A stretch of DNA of 52,308 nt. Source: Candidatus Planktophila lacus. Lineage in GTDB: Bacteria > Pseudomonadota > Gammaproteobacteria > Steroidobacterales > Steroidobacteraceae. The notes under the pieces were generated by a model. That model did not search any database. It saw only the letters and a list, made by a program, of their open reading frames with translations, and had not been told where the DNA came from. The first letter of the stretch is position 1, and each line of letters opens with the position of its first letter. Location: positions 1 through 52,308 of the forward strand of contig CALQLF020000011.1 in assembly GCA_943331345.2 (NCBI GenBank), read 5' to 3'. Shown here piece by piece: positions 43,178 to 50,710 of this stretch. A program made the translations under genes and the position numbers.

Positions 43178-43732
43178 ATGAGCCAGGAACGCCTGATCAA
43201 GAAGTACGCCAACCGACGTCTTTACGACGCCTCGGTATCGCGCCATGTGACGCTCGACGACATTCGCGAGTTGATCATCAAGGGCGAGAAGATCCGCGTC
43301 GTGGAAGACAAATCCGGCGAGGACATCACGCGGCTCATTCTGCTGCAGGTTATTGCCGAACAGGAACAGTTCGGTCGCCCCATTCTCTCCACGCCTTTGC
43401 TGGAAAGCATCATCCGCTTTTACGGTAATGGCCTGCACGAGTTCATGGGCCGGTACCTGGAGCGCAGCGTGGAGGCCTTCACGCAGCAACAGCAATCGGT
43501 GCAGACGCAGTTGGCGCAACTGATGCAGCACACGCCCATGACTGCCATGGCCGAACTGGCCCGCCAGAATCTGGAAGCTTGGCAGAAGATGCAGTCGTCC
43601 GTGTTCGCGCCGGGGTTCAACGCTGGGTCTAACCCAAGCAGCGCAGCGCCACCGCCGCCGGAAACGCCGGCCAGCGCCGAGCCTGAGCCCGCTACCCCGC
43701 CGCCGCGAGCCGGGAGGCGTGCTCGTAAGTGA
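43178..43732 (+). CDS. phaR: Polyhydroxyalkanoate synthesis repressor PhaR
   Basis: 184 aa. The DNA-binding PhaR N-terminal domain (RLIKKYANRRLYDASVSRHVTLDDIRELI) is followed by the PHB accumulation domain (ILSTPLLESIIRFYGNGLHEFMGRYLERSVEAF). A Gln-rich helix (QQQQSVQTQLAQLMQ) and a Pro/Glu-rich tail ending in RRARK close the protein. PhaR binds both PHA granules and DNA and represses phasin and its own gene. Its position next to phaP and the two inverted repeats fits that role. The 3' end overlaps the convergent Ada-like gene by 41 bases. Confidence 0.95.
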   Translation: MSQERLIKKYANRRLYDASVSRHVTLDDIRELIIKGEKIRVVEDKSGEDITRLILLQVIAEQEQFGRPILSTPLLESIIRFYGNGLHEFMGRYLERSVEAFTQQQQSVQTQLAQLMQHTPMTAMAELARQNLEAWQKMQSSVFAPGFNAGSNPSSAAPPPPETPASAEPEPATPPPRAGRRARK

Positions 43733-44546
43733 GCATGGCGCGCTTGCGGTCGAGCCCCCAGCGGTAACCGCCGAGCAGGGCGCCACGACGCAACACGTGG
43801 TGGCAGGGAATAACCCACGCCAAAGTATTGTCGCCCACCGCGCCGCCAATCGCGCGCGCCGCTGAAGGTCGACCAAGTTCTGCCGCCAGTGCGCCATAAG
43901 TTCTGGCACGCGGCTCGTTCAACAGAGCGCGCCATACCTGAATCTGGAACGCCGTCCCCCGAACTTCCAGGATGCACGGCTGCGGCCCTGCAGTACCCCA
44001 CAAGCGCCCCACCAACGCAGCAGCCTCAACCGGCGCTTCCCGCCAGCGTGCTTGCGGCCACTTGCCCTGCGCCGTCTGCAGTTCCGCGTCGGCCGCACCC
44101 GCGTCATCGACGAAAGCTAGATGGGCCAACCCGCGCGCAGTGCCAGCAACAAAGACTTGGCCGAAAGGCGACGACGCCAAGCCGTGCCAAAGTTCCATAC
44201 CAGCACCACCGGCCCGGTATTCGCCAGGCGTGGTGCCTTCGGCCACCACGAACAGGTCGTGTAGACGCCCAGACCCCGATAGGCCCGCCGCCCAGGCCGC
44301 GGCAATAACCGACGCACCGCGATCGAGCTCGAACCGCGCGGCTTCCAGCGTCAGTTGCTGCAGATAGCGCTTGGGTGTCAGGCCTGCCCAGCGGTGAAAC
44401 AGCCGGTCGAAATGCGCCACGCTCAATCCCGCCACCGTCGACAACACTTCCAGCGAAGGCTGCTCGAGAAAGTGCTCGTCGAGGTAACGCAGCGCCGTGG
44501 CAATGCGTTGAAACTGCGGCGGTTCGAGGTTGGCTTCAAGGCTCAT
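43692..44546 (-). CDS. Ada-like protein: AraC domain plus O6-alkylguanine-DNA methyltransferase
   Basis: 284 aa. An AraC-type helix-turn-helix region (about 15-95: EQPSLEVLSTVAGLSVAHFDRLFHRWAG) is followed by the Ogt domain. Its acceptor site is PCHHV (usually PCHRV), with GNPxA-like DNTLAWVIPC before it and GGYRWGLDRKRAML after. It repairs O6-methylguanine by irreversible methyl transfer. The N-terminal phosphotriester (zinc Cys4) domain of true Ada is missing, so the methyl-sensing step known for Ada is absent. ATG 44546 begins the family region; an in-frame start 28 codons upstream is possible. The C-terminus overlaps phaR. Confidence 0.92.
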   Translation of the reverse strand: MSLEANLEPPQFQRIATALRYLDEHFLEQPSLEVLSTVAGLSVAHFDRLFHRWAGLTPKRYLQQLTLEAARFELDRGASVIAAAWAAGLSGSGRLHDLFVVAEGTTPGEYRAGGAGMELWHGLASSPFGQVFVAGTARGLAHLAFVDDAGAADAELQTAQGKWPQARWREAPVEAAALVGRLWGTAGPQPCILEVRGTAFQIQVWRALLNEPRARTYGALAAELGRPSAARAIGGAVGDNTLAWVIPCHHVLRRGALLGGYRWGLDRKRAMLTYEHASRLAAAG

Positions 44547-44641
44547 GGGTGCAGACTTTGCCGTGCCGCGCGACGTTTGGCGACCCGATTCTTGCGGCTC
44601 GCCGTGGTAGCGTAGCGCCGTTGACTTCATTAACGAGGGGG

Positions 44642-45040
44642 ATGACGACCATGCCTTGGCTTAATCTGACGATTACGCTGGCCCTGTTGCAGGCGCTGGT
44701 GTTCGGTGTTCTCGTGGGGCGCGCGCGCGGCAAATATGGCGTGAAAGCGCCCGCCACTACCGGGCACGAGATGTTTGACCGCTACTACCGCGTTCAGATG
44801 AACACCATGGAACTGCTGTTGTTGCTGGTGCCGGCCGCCTATCTGGCGGAAGGTCTGCTCGGCGACTGCTACAGCGCTATTGCCGTCGCCGTGTATCTCG
44901 TCGGTCGTGTGCTGTATCTGCGCGGCTACGTGGCCGACCCCAGCAAGCGCGAGGTCGGCTTCGTGTTGTCCGTCGTGCCGGTGCTGGTGCTCATCATCGC
45001 CTCGCTGTGGCACAACGGCCGCTGGCTCCTCGCGGGCTGA
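44642..45040 (+). CDS. MAPEG family membrane protein
   Basis: 132 aa with four hydrophobic segments. The MAPEG hallmark ATTGHEMFDRYYRVQMNTMELLLLLVPAAYLAE includes the conserved N-T-x-E (here NTMEL). RVLYLRGYVADPSKREVGFVLSV matches the final helices. These proteins act in glutathione or lipid metabolism in the membrane, and the bacterial activity is generally unknown. The start is ATG 44642 or 44651. It is divergent from the Ada-like gene and convergent with the S9 peptidase. Confidence 0.92.
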   Translation: MTTMPWLNLTITLALLQALVFGVLVGRARGKYGVKAPATTGHEMFDRYYRVQMNTMELLLLLVPAAYLAEGLLGDCYSAIAVAVYLVGRVLYLRGYVADPSKREVGFVLSVVPVLVLIIASLWHNGRWLLAG

Positions 45041-45050
45041 AGCGGCTCAT

Positions 45051-45077
45051 CAGGCGGTGGCTAAAGCCCACCGCCTG
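45051..45077. terminator. Hairpin shared by convergent MAPEG and S9 peptidase genes
   Basis: CAGGCGGTGG (45051-45060), loop CTAAAGC, CCACCGCCTG (45068-45077): a perfect 10-bp stem. The stop codon of the peptidase lies in the loop, so the stem is partly coding on the minus strand. No T tract. Confidence 0.5.
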
Positions 45078-47205
45078 GTGCATAACGACCGAACCAATCG
45101 AGTATCACTTCCAGGCGCCGCACGCGCTGTGACGGCCGCCCGTCGCGGCTCAGCCCGTGCGAAGACTCGGGAAACACCGCCAACTGTGCCGGCTTCCCCT
45201 GCATTTTCAAGGCCGCATAGAACTGCAGGCCTTGGTCCAACGCCGTTCGGTAGTCATCGGTGCTGTGAATAACCAAGGCTGGCGTGTGAATACTGTCCAC
45301 CTGCTGCAGCGGTGAACGCGCCAGGTAGTCCGCCGTTTCACGCCACGGCAAATCGCGGAACCAGTGCGTGCCGAAGTAATGATTCATGTCGGTGGTGCCC
45401 ACGAAGCTGTGCCAATTGGTCACGGCACGCTCCACCAATGCGGCAGCGAAGCGATCGGTTTGGGTGATAGTCCAAGCAGTGAGCAAGCCACCGCCACTAC
45501 CCCCGCCCACCAACAGGCGCTGCGGGTCGATATAGCCGCGGGCCAACATCAAGTCCACGCCAGCCATCAGGTCACGATAGTCATCGCCCGGGTAGCGATA
45601 CTGGATGACATTAGCGAAGGCTTCACCATAACTGGTGCTGCCACGCGGATTGGTGATGAGCACCACATACCCGGCATTCGCCAACACCTGAAATTCATGG
45701 AAGAAAGTGGCGCCGTAGGCACTGTGGGGCCCACCATGGATGTACAGCAATAGTGGCCACTTCTTGGTGGCATCAAAGTTCGGCGGCTTTAGCACCCAGC
45801 CCTGAATTTGCTGACCATCAAATGAGGGATAGCGCACTTGCTCGTAGGGCACGAAACGGCTAGCAGCACCAAAACTCTCTTGCGTCGTTGCCTGCCATGC
45901 CCGCAGCGGTTCGGCAGCACCCCACTGCCCGCGAGACGCTACATACAACTCCGCAGGGACCGCCGACGTGGCATAGACCGCGGCCAACTCACCACGCACC
46001 GAGACGCTGAACTCGCGAATGTCGCCCGCTGCGAAACCGCTCAGGCGCTGTTGACGCCCATCAAGGCCGACCACAAACAGCGGCGAATTGCCTTCGTCTG
46101 CTGCCGCAAAACGCAGGCAGCGAGAATCCGCGCACCATTGCAAGCGGGTACCGCCGCTGCGCGGTGCGCCACTGTCGGTACCGACCGCCTCGCCAACAGA
46201 CCGGTCGAAGCCAGGGGTGAGAGCCACCGGCTGCAGTTTCCCTTCACTCGTCAGCGCGTCCAGTCGCGCCACGTACAGGTGCGTCACACGATGGCTCGCG
46301 GGCGGCGTGGTTTCATCGAAGCCCGTCCAAGCCACCCAGCGCCCATCAGGAGAGACGAGCGGTCCCGCGTCAGGCCCTAAGCGCTCCGTGAGTGCCTGCG
46401 GCGCAGCGCTGCCATCGACGGGCACGCGATAGAGTTCCGTGTCGGGCCAATCACGTTCATCGGCCTTGCGCGCGCCGCTGAATAGCAACCACTGGCCATC
46501 GCCGGACCAAGCGGGCTCACCATCCTCGTAAGGCCCCTCCGTCACCCGACGCGCCGTTGCCTTGGGAGCATCCGTCACCGCCACAACCCACAAATGGGCC
46601 CGTTTCAGCGTGGCCCAACCGGGAGTGCCATCGTTCCGGGTTCGCAGTCGATCCGTAACGTAGGGAGCCGGTGCGCGCTTGTCGCCTGGCACTGGCTCGG
46701 GCGGCAAGGCCGCGGCTTCAGCAGGTGTCGGCGTGCGCGAAACCAGAGCAATATGTGTGGAATCTGGTGACCACGCGTAAGCCCCGACGCCATCGGCGAG
46801 GTCCGTCAGTTGCAGCGGTTCGCCGCCGGCTTGCATGTCGAGCAACCACACTTGCCGCTTGCCACCGCGCGCCGACACGAACGCCAACCAATGGCCATCC
46901 GGCGACCAGCGTGGCGTGGTGTCTGCTGCGGCGTCACTGGTCAGTGCGCGCCAAGTGCCCTCTGCCCGTACCCAAAGGTCGGTGGAGTAATCGTCGCGCG
47001 CCGTGTCCACTGTGGTGTGAACCACCACAAGACGCTGTCCATCCGGTGACCATTGCGGGTCGTTGTTCCACTGCGCTGCCAGCAGCGACGCAGCAGGCAA
47101 AGACGACGTCGGGCGCTCTAATGGTGCGGTCACCGGCTCAGCGGCCAAGGCAGGGGTGCCGCCGGCAACGAAACAGAGCAGAGTCAGGACGAGAGATCGG
47201 GTCAT
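45061..47205 (-). CDS. S9 family peptidase (acylaminoacyl/DPP4-like), secreted
   Basis: 714 aa. A signal peptide (SLVLTLLCFVAGGTPALAAE) is followed by a beta-propeller (about 40-430) with TolB-like repeats (PQWSPDGQRLVVVH, RWSPDGHWLAFVS). The alpha/beta-hydrolase domain has its nucleophile in GGGSGGGLL, the acid in HSTDDYRTALDQ and the His in ESSHGLSRDG. GGAG lies six bases before ATG 47205. It diverges from the cobalamin riboswitch; a link with vitamin B12 is not indicated. It degrades peptides in the periplasm. Confidence 0.94.
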   Translation of the reverse strand: MTRSLVLTLLCFVAGGTPALAAEPVTAPLERPTSSLPAASLLAAQWNNDPQWSPDGQRLVVVHTTVDTARDDYSTDLWVRAEGTWRALTSDAAADTTPRWSPDGHWLAFVSARGGKRQVWLLDMQAGGEPLQLTDLADGVGAYAWSPDSTHIALVSRTPTPAEAAALPPEPVPGDKRAPAPYVTDRLRTRNDGTPGWATLKRAHLWVVAVTDAPKATARRVTEGPYEDGEPAWSGDGQWLLFSGARKADERDWPDTELYRVPVDGSAAPQALTERLGPDAGPLVSPDGRWVAWTGFDETTPPASHRVTHLYVARLDALTSEGKLQPVALTPGFDRSVGEAVGTDSGAPRSGGTRLQWCADSRCLRFAAADEGNSPLFVVGLDGRQQRLSGFAAGDIREFSVSVRGELAAVYATSAVPAELYVASRGQWGAAEPLRAWQATTQESFGAASRFVPYEQVRYPSFDGQQIQGWVLKPPNFDATKKWPLLLYIHGGPHSAYGATFFHEFQVLANAGYVVLITNPRGSTSYGEAFANVIQYRYPGDDYRDLMAGVDLMLARGYIDPQRLLVGGGSGGGLLTAWTITQTDRFAAALVERAVTNWHSFVGTTDMNHYFGTHWFRDLPWRETADYLARSPLQQVDSIHTPALVIHSTDDYRTALDQGLQFYAALKMQGKPAQLAVFPESSHGLSRDGRPSQRVRRLEVILDWFGRYAPGGGL

Positions 47206-47288
47206 ACGGCACTCCACGCAGCCGGTGTGTTTTTGTGATGCTAGCACTGGCCGAAAATTGACCCCACCCCCGGCAAGCCCTATGCTGT

Positions 47289-47521
47289 GCTGGTGTTGAG
47301 GTGACCTGCCCGCGCAAGTGGGAAGGTTAATCGGGAAGCCGGTGTGAATCCGGCGCTGCCCCCGCAACGGTAATCGAGTGAACCCGGTCCGCGACCGTAC
47401 ACGGCTTCAGGCGCCAGCCTGGCCAGTGCGGCCGCAGCCACTGCAGCTTTCGAGCTGTGGGAAGGCGACCGGTGGGCACGCAAGCTTCGCTTGCACCCCC
47501 TCGAAAGTCCGGAGACCGGCC
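47289..47521 (+). promoter_or_regulatory. Cobalamin (AdoCbl) riboswitch
   Basis: The conserved core is at 47338-47373: GCCGGTGTGAATCCGGC, then GCTGCCCCCGCAACGGTAA. The 3' consensus AGTCCGGAGACCGGCC is at 47506-47521. The outer stem P1 can form between GCTGGT (47289-47294) and ACCGGC (47515-47520). The spacing between the parts is as in AdoCbl riboswitches. It precedes btuB and a cobalamin adenosyltransferase gene, so B12 would repress its own uptake. Confidence 0.95.
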
Positions 47522-47562
47522 TTAAACACATGGCATCCGTCGCGCGGTGGGCGAACACGGGT

Positions 47563-47682
47563 GGCCGGTGGCTTTTTTGTGGGCGTGCGTCTCGCGCGCC
47601 CGCAGACAGCAGGTCACCGTCCGCCTGCCCTCCTCATCGCGCTCCGGGTTTTTAACCCATGCCCTGCGGGCGAGCAGGGCAT
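47563..47682 (+). promoter_or_regulatory. Likely expression platform and hairpins before btuB
   Basis: GGCCGGT (47563-47569) can pair with the 3' arm of riboswitch P1 (ACCGGCC, 47515-47521), so the two pairings exclude each other. GGC and six T follow. Further on, GGGTT-TTT-AACCC (47646-47658) and ATGCCCTGC-GGGCGA-GCAGGGCAT (47659-47682) form two hairpins next to each other. The second ends 15 bases before the ATG, with only a weak ribosome site (GAG). Whether the switch acts on transcription or on ribosome access is not decided. Confidence 0.45.
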
Positions 47683-47697
47683 CGCGTAGAGAAAAAA

Positions 47698-49539
47698 ATG
47701 TCCCGTCACTCGTTGTCTCTTGCCGTTGGCGCTGTTTTCGGCGTCGTTCTTCCGTCCTTGTCGTTGGCCGCCACTGCGCCTGCCACTTCCACAGACGAAC
47801 TCTTCATCACCGCCACCCGCACCCCGGAAAAACTCGTCGATGTCGACGCCAGCATCGCCGTACTCACGCGCGAAGAACTGGCCCGCGCCACCGGCGCCGA
47901 ACTTTCGGACTTGCTGCGCTTCCACACCGGCTTGGAATTCAGCCGCAGCGGCGGCGTTGGCCAGAACACCTCCATGTTCATTCGCGGCGCCGACAGCAAC
48001 CATTCGCTGGTATTGGTCGATGGCGTGCGCTTCAACCCCGGCACCATCGGCGGTGCTTCGTTGCAGAACCTGCCCACCGCCCTGCTGGAGCGCGTCGAGG
48101 TAGTGAAGGGCCCGCTGTCGACGCTTTACGGCAGCGACGCCATCGGTGGTGTGGTGCAGGTCTTCACCCGTCGCCCGGAACACAACCTGCTCGAAGTAGG
48201 CTTCGGCGCCGGCCGTTGGGGTACGCGCGAAGCAAACGTCCAAGGCGCGCTGGCGGGTGAAACGATGTCCGCTTCGTTCGGCGCCTCTTGGCTGCAAGCC
48301 GATGGCTTCCCCACCCAGAGTGCCTCCACGCTCGCCCGTGGTTACGACAACCGCTCTTACACCATCGCCTTGCGCGGCGACGTCGGCCGTGCCGAAGTAA
48401 TGCTGCAGGGCTGGCGTGCCAGCGGTACCGCCCAGTACGCCGACTTCTTCCTGTCCCCTGTGGACCAGGACTACGTCAACGACGTGGCCGCACTGAGCGT
48501 ACGCCTGCCAGTGAATGACCAGTGGAATACGACGCTGCGTATTTCCCACATGCAGGACGACCTGCGCCAGAACCAGAAGCCTGACTATCTGGTGAACTTC
48601 GATAGCGCGCTTACGCGCCGTAACACGGTCGACTGGCAAAACGACGTGACTCTCGGCGGCCATCAGTTGACGGCCGGCGCCTTGCTACAGCGCGAAACCA
48701 CCCGTGCGGCCTCGTTCGACAGCCTCTTCGACGTGGCCACGAACAGCAACAGCTTTTACGTGCAAGACCAATTCGCAGTGGACGCGAGCGCCAAGCACAA
48801 GGTATTGCTGGGTCTTGGTTACACCGACCACAGCAGCGCGGGCAACCAAGCCACTTGGAATGCGGAATACGGCTGGCAGCCGCTGGAAGCCCTGCGCTTC
48901 AGCGTTAGCGCCGGTACGGCTTTCCGCGCCCCCGACAGCACCGACCGTTTCGGCTTCGGTGGCAACCCCGCGTTGGCGCCGGAAAAGGCACGCAGCGTCG
49001 AAATCGCCGCCGCGTGGCAGCCAGCGCTAGGGCATCAGGTACGCGTGGCGGGTTTCCGCAATCGCATCTCGGACCTCATCCAGTACGTGGTGACAGACTT
49101 CACCACGTTCGACGGCCAGAACCGCAATGTGGAGCAGGCGCGGATCCAAGGCGTGGAAGTGGCGTACCAGTGGCGTGGCGAAACTTGGAGTGCGCACCTA
49201 GAGGGCACGCGCTCTAGCCCACGCGATGTCAGCAACGACACTTGGTTGCTGCGTCGCGCTCGCAACTCGGCCACCGCCGGCGTTGAGCGCCATTTCGGCG
49301 ACAACGGGCGGCACTCAATCAGCTTGGACATACTCCGTTCAGGGGCAAGGACAGACTTCGGTGACGTGCGCCTTGCACCGTATACCGTCGCGACGCTCTC
49401 CGCGAACGTGGAACTGCTGCCGCGCTGGACAGCGCAGTTGCGGCTTGAGAACCTGACCGACGAACGCTACGAACTGGCGCAGGGCTACAACACTCCACGC
49501 CGCGCGTTGTTCGCCGGCACCCACTACTCGTTCCGCTAA
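47698..49539 (+). CDS. btuB: TonB-dependent vitamin B12 receptor BtuB
   Basis: 613 aa, the BtuB size. A signal peptide precedes the TonB box DELFITATRTPEK. The plug domain follows (SDLLRFHTGLEFSRSGGVGQNTSMFIRGADSNHSLVLVDGVRFN, RVEVVKGPLSTLYGSDAIGG), then a beta-barrel ending ARRALFAGTHYSFR-like with a terminal Phe-Arg. It binds cobalamin and brings it across the outer membrane with TonB energy. The preceding cobalamin riboswitch fixes the ligand assignment. The adenosyltransferase gene follows after ten bases. Confidence 0.95.
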   Translation: MSRHSLSLAVGAVFGVVLPSLSLAATAPATSTDELFITATRTPEKLVDVDASIAVLTREELARATGAELSDLLRFHTGLEFSRSGGVGQNTSMFIRGADSNHSLVLVDGVRFNPGTIGGASLQNLPTALLERVEVVKGPLSTLYGSDAIGGVVQVFTRRPEHNLLEVGFGAGRWGTREANVQGALAGETMSASFGASWLQADGFPTQSASTLARGYDNRSYTIALRGDVGRAEVMLQGWRASGTAQYADFFLSPVDQDYVNDVAALSVRLPVNDQWNTTLRISHMQDDLRQNQKPDYLVNFDSALTRRNTVDWQNDVTLGGHQLTAGALLQRETTRAASFDSLFDVATNSNSFYVQDQFAVDASAKHKVLLGLGYTDHSSAGNQATWNAEYGWQPLEALRFSVSAGTAFRAPDSTDRFGFGGNPALAPEKARSVEIAAAWQPALGHQVRVAGFRNRISDLIQYVVTDFTTFDGQNRNVEQARIQGVEVAYQWRGETWSAHLEGTRSSPRDVSNDTWLLRRARNSATAGVERHFGDNGRHSISLDILRSGARTDFGDVRLAPYTVATLSANVELLPRWTAQLRLENLTDERYELAQGYNTPRRALFAGTHYSFR

Positions 49540-49549
49540 AGGCAACACC

Positions 49550-50092
49550 ATGGGCGCTCGGCTTTCCCGCATTTACACCCGCACCGGCGATGACGGCACC
49601 ACCGGCCTCGGCGACGGCAGCCGTGTCCGCAAAGACGCGCTGCGGGTAGAAGCCTATGGCACGGTCGACGAGGCGAACAGCCATCTGGGCGTCGTGCTCG
49701 CGGTGCCGGCGGTACCGGAAGCCGTGCGTACCTGCTTGCTCCAAGTCCAGCACGACCTCTTCAATCTCGGCGGCGAGCTCTGCATCCCCGGTTACCGGAT
49801 GGTGCAAGCCACCGCAGTAGAGCGCCTCGAACGCGAACTGGACGCGTTCAATGAACCTCTGCCGGTGTTGAAGGAGTTCATCCTGCCAGGGGGCGGTCCT
49901 GCCGCCGCCGCCTGCCATGTGGCGCGTACGGTGGTCCGCAGGGCCGAACGGCGGGTATTGAGCCTGGCGGCGGAAGAAAACGTCGCCGAAGAGGTCTTGC
50001 AGTACCTCAACCGCCTGTCCGACCTGCTATTTGTCATCGCCCGGGTGCTGGCGCGAGCCGAATCGGGCAGTGAGGTGCTCTGGCAGCGCTAG
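49550..50092 (+). CDS. Cob(I)alamin adenosyltransferase, PduO type
   Basis: 180 aa. The N-terminal ATP-binding part reads SRIYTRTGDDGTTGLGDGSRVRKD. YGTVDEANSHLGVVLAV, FILPGGGPAAAACHVARTVVRRAERR and YLNRLSDLLFVIARVLAR complete the PduO/MMAB signature. It attaches the adenosyl group of ATP to cob(I)alamin to make coenzyme B12 in the cytoplasm. It is co-transcribed with btuB (gap ten bases) under the riboswitch and uses the imported vitamin. Full length. Confidence 0.95.
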   Translation: MGARLSRIYTRTGDDGTTGLGDGSRVRKDALRVEAYGTVDEANSHLGVVLAVPAVPEAVRTCLLQVQHDLFNLGGELCIPGYRMVQATAVERLERELDAFNEPLPVLKEFILPGGGPAAAACHVARTVVRRAERRVLSLAAEENVAEEVLQYLNRLSDLLFVIARVLARAESGSEVLWQR

Positions 50093-50097
50093 ATTCA

Positions 50098-50128
50098 GGT
50101 TGGCGGGCAGCCAACCACTCCCTACAAT
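50098..50128 (+). promoter_or_regulatory. Promoter with overlapping inverted repeat, molybdenum hydroxylase operon
   Basis: TTGGCG (50100-50105), exactly 17 bases and TACAAT (50123-50128). The inverted repeat GGTTGGC-GGGCA-GCCAACC (50098-50116) covers the -35 box and looks like a repressor operator, though it could alternatively be a hairpin ending the adenosyltransferase mRNA. Confidence 0.6.
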
Positions 50129-50130
50129 GG

Positions 50131-50165
50131 GGTCAGGAAGGTCCACCCGTGCGGTGGTCTGAACC
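50131..50165 (+). promoter_or_regulatory. Structured 5' leader of the hydroxylase operon
   Basis: Near the predicted transcript start, GGTCAG (50131-50136) pairs with CTGAACC (50159-50165) with one bulged base, and CCACC (50143-50147) pairs with GGTGG (50153-50157) inside. The rest of the leader (to 50234) is GC-rich, with a ribosome site AGGGGG before the ATG. It does not match SRP RNA or the cobalamin riboswitch. Confidence 0.4.
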
Positions 50166-50234
50166 TGCTTGATTTCGCGGGCCCGTGCCCCGAAGTCTGG
50201 TAGGTCTTGCAATCCATAGTCAGGGGGCTCTTCG

Positions 50235-50699
50235 ATGCTGCAGCTCAATGTGAACGGTCAGTCGGTCGACACCGACGCCACGCCCGATACGCCGCTCCTG
50301 TGGGTACTGCGCGATCACCTTGGCATGACCGGCACCAAGTTCGGCTGCGGCGCGGCCCTGTGCGGCGCGTGCACCGTCCACCTCGATGGCGAACCGGTTC
50401 GTTCTTGCCAGTTGCCGCTAGAAGCCGTGGCAGGCCGCAAGGTCACTACCATTGAAGGCGTCTCCGCGGACCGTTCGCACCCCGTGCAGCAGGCTTGGAT
50501 GGAACTCGACGTCCCGCAATGTGGCTACTGCCAGTCGGGTCAGATCATGTCCGCTACCGCACTGCTCGCGCGCAACCCCTCTCCCACCGATGCTGACATC
50601 GACGTCGCCATGTCCGGCAACCTCTGCCGCTGCGGTACGTATCCGCGCATCCGCAGCGCCATCCACCGCGCCGCTGAACTCATGAAGTCGGGCCAGTAA
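50235..50699 (+). CDS. iorA: Isoquinoline 1-oxidoreductase-like small subunit, [2Fe-2S]
   Basis: 154 aa. The N-terminal plant-ferredoxin-type cluster uses Cys38, Cys43, Cys46 and Cys58 ([19 protein letters not shown]). The C-terminal helical cluster domain has [10 protein letters not shown] and [12 protein letters not shown]. This is the small subunit of two-subunit molybdenum hydroxylases (IorAB, xanthine dehydrogenase family) and passes electrons from the Mo site. It is followed 11 bases later by the large-subunit gene. The natural substrate, an aldehyde or N-heterocycle, is not known. Confidence 0.95.
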   Translation: MLQLNVNGQSVDTDATPDTPLLWVLRDHLGMTGTKFGCGAALCGACTVHLDGEPVRSCQLPLEAVAGRKVTTIEGVSADRSHPVQQAWMELDVPQCGYCQSGQIMSATALLARNPSPTDADIDVAMSGNLCRCGTYPRIRSAIHRAAELMKSGQ

Positions 50700-50710
50700 G
50701 GAGCACGTCC

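Noticed and set aside
50131-50234. Signal recognition particle RNA
   Set aside because: GGTCAGGAAGG resembles part of the 4.5S RNA, but the conserved GGTCAGGnCCGGAAGGnAGCAGCC arrangement is absent.
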